From Gammaproteobacteria bacterium UBA7803 (lineage in GTDB: Bacteria > Pseudomonadota > Gammaproteobacteria > Pseudomonadales > Azotimanducaceae): DNA of 64,000 nt. The DNA is taken from assembly GCA_002480525.1 (NCBI GenBank), contig DLCH01000033.1:43286-107285 (forward strand), in the 5' to 3' direction. The notes beneath the pieces are model-generated. The model ran no database searches, was not told the origin of the DNA, and saw only the letters and a list, made by a program, of their open reading frames with translations. Below, one piece after another: positions 61,318 through 64,000 of this stretch; the stretch's first letter is position 1, and each line of letters begins with the position of its first letter. Both the position numbers and the translations under genes were made by a program.

Positions 61318-62127
61318 ATGAACGACATTCCTCTCGGCAGGCCCACGGACTACCCGGACCGGTTCGACCCCGGCCTGCTCGCGCCCATGGAGCGCGCCCA
61401 CGCCCGGGCGATGACCGCCGGCACGGCGCTGCCGTTCAGCGGCCAGGACGTGTGGAACGCCTACGAGTTCTCCTGGCTGAACGGGAACGGGCTGCCCCAG
61501 GTGGCCATGCTGCAGATCCGCGTGGACGCGGCTTCGCCGCGCATGATCGAGAGCAAGTCGATGAAGCTGTATCTCAACGGCTTCGCGCAGACGCCGTTCG
61601 AATCCGCGGCGGCCGCGGCAGCCCGGGCGGAGGCCGACCTGTCGGAGGCGTGCGGCGCGCCGGTGCGGGTGGACCTGCGGCCGCTGACCGAGATGGAGGC
61701 GCCGCTGAACGCGCTGCCGGGGGAGTCCCTGGACCATCTGGACGTGATCGTCGACCGCTACGAGCCCGCGCCGGACCTGCTGCGCAGCGCCGCCGACGCA
61801 GACCCGGTCGAGGAGACCCTGCACACCGACCTGTTCCGCAGCCTGTGCCCGGTGACCGCGCAGCCGGATTGGGCGTCGGTGCTCATCCGCTACGCCGGGC
61901 CGCCCATCGACCGGGCCGGGCTGCTGCGCTACCTGGTGTCCTACCGGCGCCACCAGGCCTTTCACGAGGCCACGGTGGAGCAGATCTTCCTCGACCTGAA
62001 GGCGCGCTGTGACTGCCGCCGGCTGATGGTCGGCGGCTGGTTCCTGCGCCGGGGCGGCATCGACATCAATCCGTTCCGCGCCGACCCCGGCGAGGTGTGG
62101 CCGGTGCTGCGGCTGATTCGCCAGTAA
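61318..62127 (+). CDS. queF: NADPH-dependent 7-cyano-7-deazaguanine reductase
   Basis: 269 residues, the long (tandem T-fold) QueF. Seen are LGRPTDYPDRFDPGLLAPM, which aligns with the E. coli N terminus, the YEFSWLNGNGLPQVAMLQI block, ESKSMKLYLNGFAQTPF, the segment SLCPVTAQPDWASVLIRYAG and RYLVSYRRHQAFHEATVEQI. It reduces preQ0 to preQ1 in queuosine synthesis. In E. coli-type QueF the catalytic Cys is within the LCPVT-like segment here. No RBS is visible before the ATG, and the promoter suggests leaderless translation. Confidence 0.96.
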   Translation: MNDIPLGRPTDYPDRFDPGLLAPMERAHARAMTAGTALPFSGQDVWNAYEFSWLNGNGLPQVAMLQIRVDAASPRMIESKSMKLYLNGFAQTPFESAAAAAARAEADLSEACGAPVRVDLRPLTEMEAPLNALPGESLDHLDVIVDRYEPAPDLLRSAADADPVEETLHTDLFRSLCPVTAQPDWASVLIRYAGPPIDRAGLLRYLVSYRRHQAFHEATVEQIFLDLKARCDCRRLMVGGWFLRRGGIDINPFRADPGEVWPVLRLIRQ

Positions 62128-62139
62128 CCGGCCCCGGCC

Positions 62140-62832
62140 TCAGCCGCCGGCGCGCTCGCTGGCGGCGTGCAGCTCCGCGCGCAGACCCTCGTCGAGCTGA
62201 AGACGGCGGGCGAGCTCGTCGAGATAGGCTTTCTCCATGAAACTCTCTTCGTCGATCATCAGCAGGCTCGCCAGGTACATCTCGGCGGCCAGTTCCGGCG
62301 TGGTGGCCCGGGCGGCGATGTCGGCGGGGTCGACAGGCTTGCGCAGCTCCTCGTCGACCCAGGCTTCGAGCGCCCGGTCGCCGGTGAAGTCGACGATCTG
62401 GGCGTCGATGAGCTGGCGCTCGCGGTCGTCGATGTGGCCGTCCGCCTTGGCGGCCCCGAGCATGGCCTTGAGGATGGCCTGGCTGTGCTCTTCGGCTTCC
62501 GGCTCCGGCACCCGGTCGAGGGTGCGGGGCTCGTGCTGCGGCGCGCTGTCCCGGCTGCTCTGCCAGGTGCGGAAGGCCTGGTAGGCGACCAGGCCCAGGG
62601 CCGCGGCGCCCCCGTACTTCAACGCCTTGCCGCCCATCTTGCGGGCCTTCTTGTTGCCGAGCAGCAGCGCGACGGCGGTGCCGGCCAGGGCGCTGCCGCC
62701 GGCGCCTTTGAGGAACTGGCTCAGGTCGCCACCACCGCCGCCGCTCCGTCCCGGCGCGCCGCCGCGCTGGGTGGACTGGAGGGCCTCGGTGCCGGACTGC
62801 AGCAGACGGTCGATCAGGCTCTTGGTGTTCAT
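62140..62832 (-). CDS. DUF533 (YebE-like) membrane protein
   Basis: 230 residues. N-terminal region with a Gly-rich patch (QRGGAPGRSGGGGGDLSQFL) and a hydrophobic segment GGSALAGTAVALLLGNKKAR, then KYGGAAALGLVAYQAF, both family marks of DUF533. Residues about 135-228 form a TerB-like helical domain with LKAMLGAAKADGHIDDRERQ and ASLLMIDEESFMEKAYLDEL. Such proteins are inner-membrane anchored, and E. coli YebE is envelope-stress responsive. The ATG at 62832 gives the MNTKSLIDRLL start. Function otherwise unknown. Confidence 0.9.
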   Translation of the reverse strand: MNTKSLIDRLLQSGTEALQSTQRGGAPGRSGGGGGDLSQFLKGAGGSALAGTAVALLLGNKKARKMGGKALKYGGAAALGLVAYQAFRTWQSSRDSAPQHEPRTLDRVPEPEAEEHSQAILKAMLGAAKADGHIDDRERQLIDAQIVDFTGDRALEAWVDEELRKPVDPADIAARATTPELAAEMYLASLLMIDEESFMEKAYLDELARRLQLDEGLRAELHAASERAGG

Positions 62833-62922
62833 GGTCCTACTACGGCCTACTACGAAGTGGGGTGACGCTCCGAGCCTACCATAGCCGTATCGCCCGGGCA
62901 CCGCCGCCGGGCGTCGTGTCGG

Positions 62923-63681
62923 TCAATCCCCGCGGCGCGGCCGGATCAGGGTGCGCAGCCAGCCGAGCCAGGTATTGCCGGCCAGCAGGTAGCGGTCGAG
63001 CCCGTCCATGCGCACGTCGAGGGACTCCGGATCCGCCAGCAGCGACTCCCGGCGCACCAGCGTCCGGGCCGGGTCCAGCGTGCGGACCACGTTGGCGGGA
63101 TTGCCGGCCGCCACGACGTTGGCCGGGATGTCGCGGGTGACGACGCTGCCGGCGCCGACCACGCTGTTGGCACCCACTGTCACGCCCTTGCAGACGATGG
63201 CGCCATCGCCGATCCAGACGTTGTCCTCGAGCACGATGGGCGCATGGCTGCCGATGACCCGGGTGCGGTCGTAGACGTCGTGCCAGTCGGCGTCGGTGAG
63301 ATAGGCGCCGGCGGCGATCATGGTGTTGCTCCCGACCGACACCCGGCAGGCCGAGTCGATGCGTACGCCGGGGCAGATGAGCGCGTAGTCGCCGACGTCG
63401 ATGTGGCCGACGCCGTCGTCGTGGGCCCAGGTGGTCAGCCGGACCTGACGGTCGGCTGCCGTGACCACGTGCACGCTGCGCCCGAACCGCACGTTGGCGC
63501 CGTGAATCCGCAGATACCAGGGTTTCATGACCCGGCAGTGGTCGCCCAGGGCGTCGAGCTGGGGGCGGATCACGTAGTCCAGCCAGCCGCGCTCCAGGGC
63601 CCGGTGGAGCCGTTTGAGGCCGTAGGGCCGATGGTCCTTACGCACCGGCCATACCCCCGCTCGGGGCCGGGCCGTGGGCAT
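62923..63681 (-). CDS. Hexapeptide-repeat acyltransferase (left-handed beta-helix)
   Basis: 252 residues. Repeated hexapeptides are visible: YALICPGVRIDSACRVSVGS, NTMIAAGAYLTDADWHD, LEDNVWIGDGAIVCKGVTVG and ANSVVGAGSVVTRDIPANVV, followed by AAGNPANVVRTLDP. This fits an acetyl-CoA-dependent O-acetyltransferase of the maltose/galactoside or polysaccharide-modifying type; His in TDADWHDVYD is a candidate catalytic residue. The ATG at 63681 is first in frame. The C-terminal 40 residues include a basic RTLIRPRRG, possibly membrane-binding. Acceptor unknown. Confidence 0.87.
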   Translation of the reverse strand: MPTARPRAGVWPVRKDHRPYGLKRLHRALERGWLDYVIRPQLDALGDHCRVMKPWYLRIHGANVRFGRSVHVVTAADRQVRLTTWAHDDGVGHIDVGDYALICPGVRIDSACRVSVGSNTMIAAGAYLTDADWHDVYDRTRVIGSHAPIVLEDNVWIGDGAIVCKGVTVGANSVVGAGSVVTRDIPANVVAAGNPANVVRTLDPARTLVRRESLLADPESLDVRMDGLDRYLLAGNTWLGWLRTLIRPRRGD

Positions 63682-63783
63682 CGCTGGCCCCGGGCTGTGC
63701 GTTCATGCCGATCTGTCCGTCCGCCGGTTCGTCCGCAGCGGAGCCTACTCAAAGCCGGCGGACGGGGCCAGCGCCGCTCGGGA

Positions 63784-64000
63784 TCAGACCGGCCCGGCGG
63801 CCGATGAGCCGCCGGATCGCCGGGCGCCCACGCACAGGGCCAGGCCGATCAGGGTGGGCAGCATCACCCCGGCGAAGTCCTCCAGCAGGGCGCCGGGGGG
63901 CATGTGGCCGCCGGCGACCTCCCAGACGTGAAACAGCGCATGGCCCGCGAGCCACGCGGTGGGCACCGCCCACAGCGCCAGACGCTGTCCGGGCAGGGCG
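63784..64000 (-). CDS. Membrane protein, C-terminal part (partial)
   Basis: The frame is open to the window edge and gives about 71 residues, so the N terminus is outside. Two hydrophobic segments are seen, WAVPTAWLAGHALFHVWEVA and FAGVMLPTLIGLALCVGA, separated by GGHMPPGALLEDF. It is a bitopic or polytopic inner-membrane protein; the family is not recognised. A second overlapping frame is open here but lacks hydrophobic structure. Confidence 0.6.
   Translation of the reverse strand, partial: ALPGQRLALWAVPTAWLAGHALFHVWEVAGGHMPPGALLEDFAGVMLPTLIGLALCVGARRSGGSSAAGPV

Overview
The window is about 64 kb of very GC-rich bacterial chromosome, densely packed with short gaps and many 1-50 nt overlaps. 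The gene content points to a high-GC gammaproteobacterium: a six-subunit Na+-NQR, LexA next to TopA, an S-methyl-5'-thioinosine phosphorylase, CsiV, a long-form GAPDH, SdsA-type alkylsulfatase, rhombosortase and E. coli-type QueF. The series topA - lexA - MTI phosphorylase - csiV - mfd - gap - nqrABCDEF matches the order I recall for Pseudomonas aeruginosa, so this part looks like an ancestral backbone. I cannot place the organism below class. No tRNA, rRNA, CRISPR, phage or insertion sequence was seen.

Layout. 1-2074: end of an ammonium transporter and an unknown Ala-rich protein behind a CRP-like site. 2085-4747 (minus): a C39-like peptidase, a small membrane protein, a RimJ-type acetyltransferase and D-Ala-D-Ala ligase, probably one operon. 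4817-8891: glutaredoxin-like protein, TatD, Slt lytic transglycosylase, universal stress protein, unknown membrane-anchored protein. 8946-23961: topoisomerase I, lexA between two repeat tracts, a LolA-like/SPOR-barrel/MscS/HPRT/MTI phosphorylase run with overlapping ends, then CsiV and Mfd on the minus strand and a retropepsin-like protein. 24171-28827: a 2-oxoacid:ferredoxin oxidoreductase with a GltD-like flavoprotein. 29252-37180: GAPDH and nqrABCDEF. 37382-39780: a partner-switching cassette (STAS, REC-PP2C-HATPase, HPt). 39921-43431: DUF2799 lipoprotein, enoyl-CoA hydratase, DUF427, MaoC, and a Fur-type bfd/bfr pair. 43481-58393: an accessory catabolic and uptake region (TPR-sulfotransferase, TonB receptor, Tat-exported FAD oxidoreductase, cupin, esterase, TAXI/TRAP transporter, alkylsulfatase, endonuclease V). 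58448-64000: rhombosortase and its lipoprotein target, alanine symporter, queF, YebE-like protein, hexapeptide acyltransferase and the end of a membrane protein.

How the parts fit. The oxidoreductase, GAPDH and Na+-NQR form a redox block that could link 2-oxoacid oxidation and NADH to a sodium gradient, which the alanine symporter could use. HPRT and MTI phosphorylase overlap and catalyse consecutive steps of purine salvage. The TonB receptor, oxidoreductase and cupin look like an envelope uptake and oxidation module.

The most unusual DNA-level signals are: a family of REP-like hairpins whose stems co-vary between copies; two 130-bp duplications of the 3' end of the alkylsulfatase gene carrying such a REP; 17/13-bp repeats downstream and 16-bp-spaced repeats upstream of lexA; an atypical rhombosortase serine motif; and a queF promoter placed so that the mRNA should be nearly leaderless.
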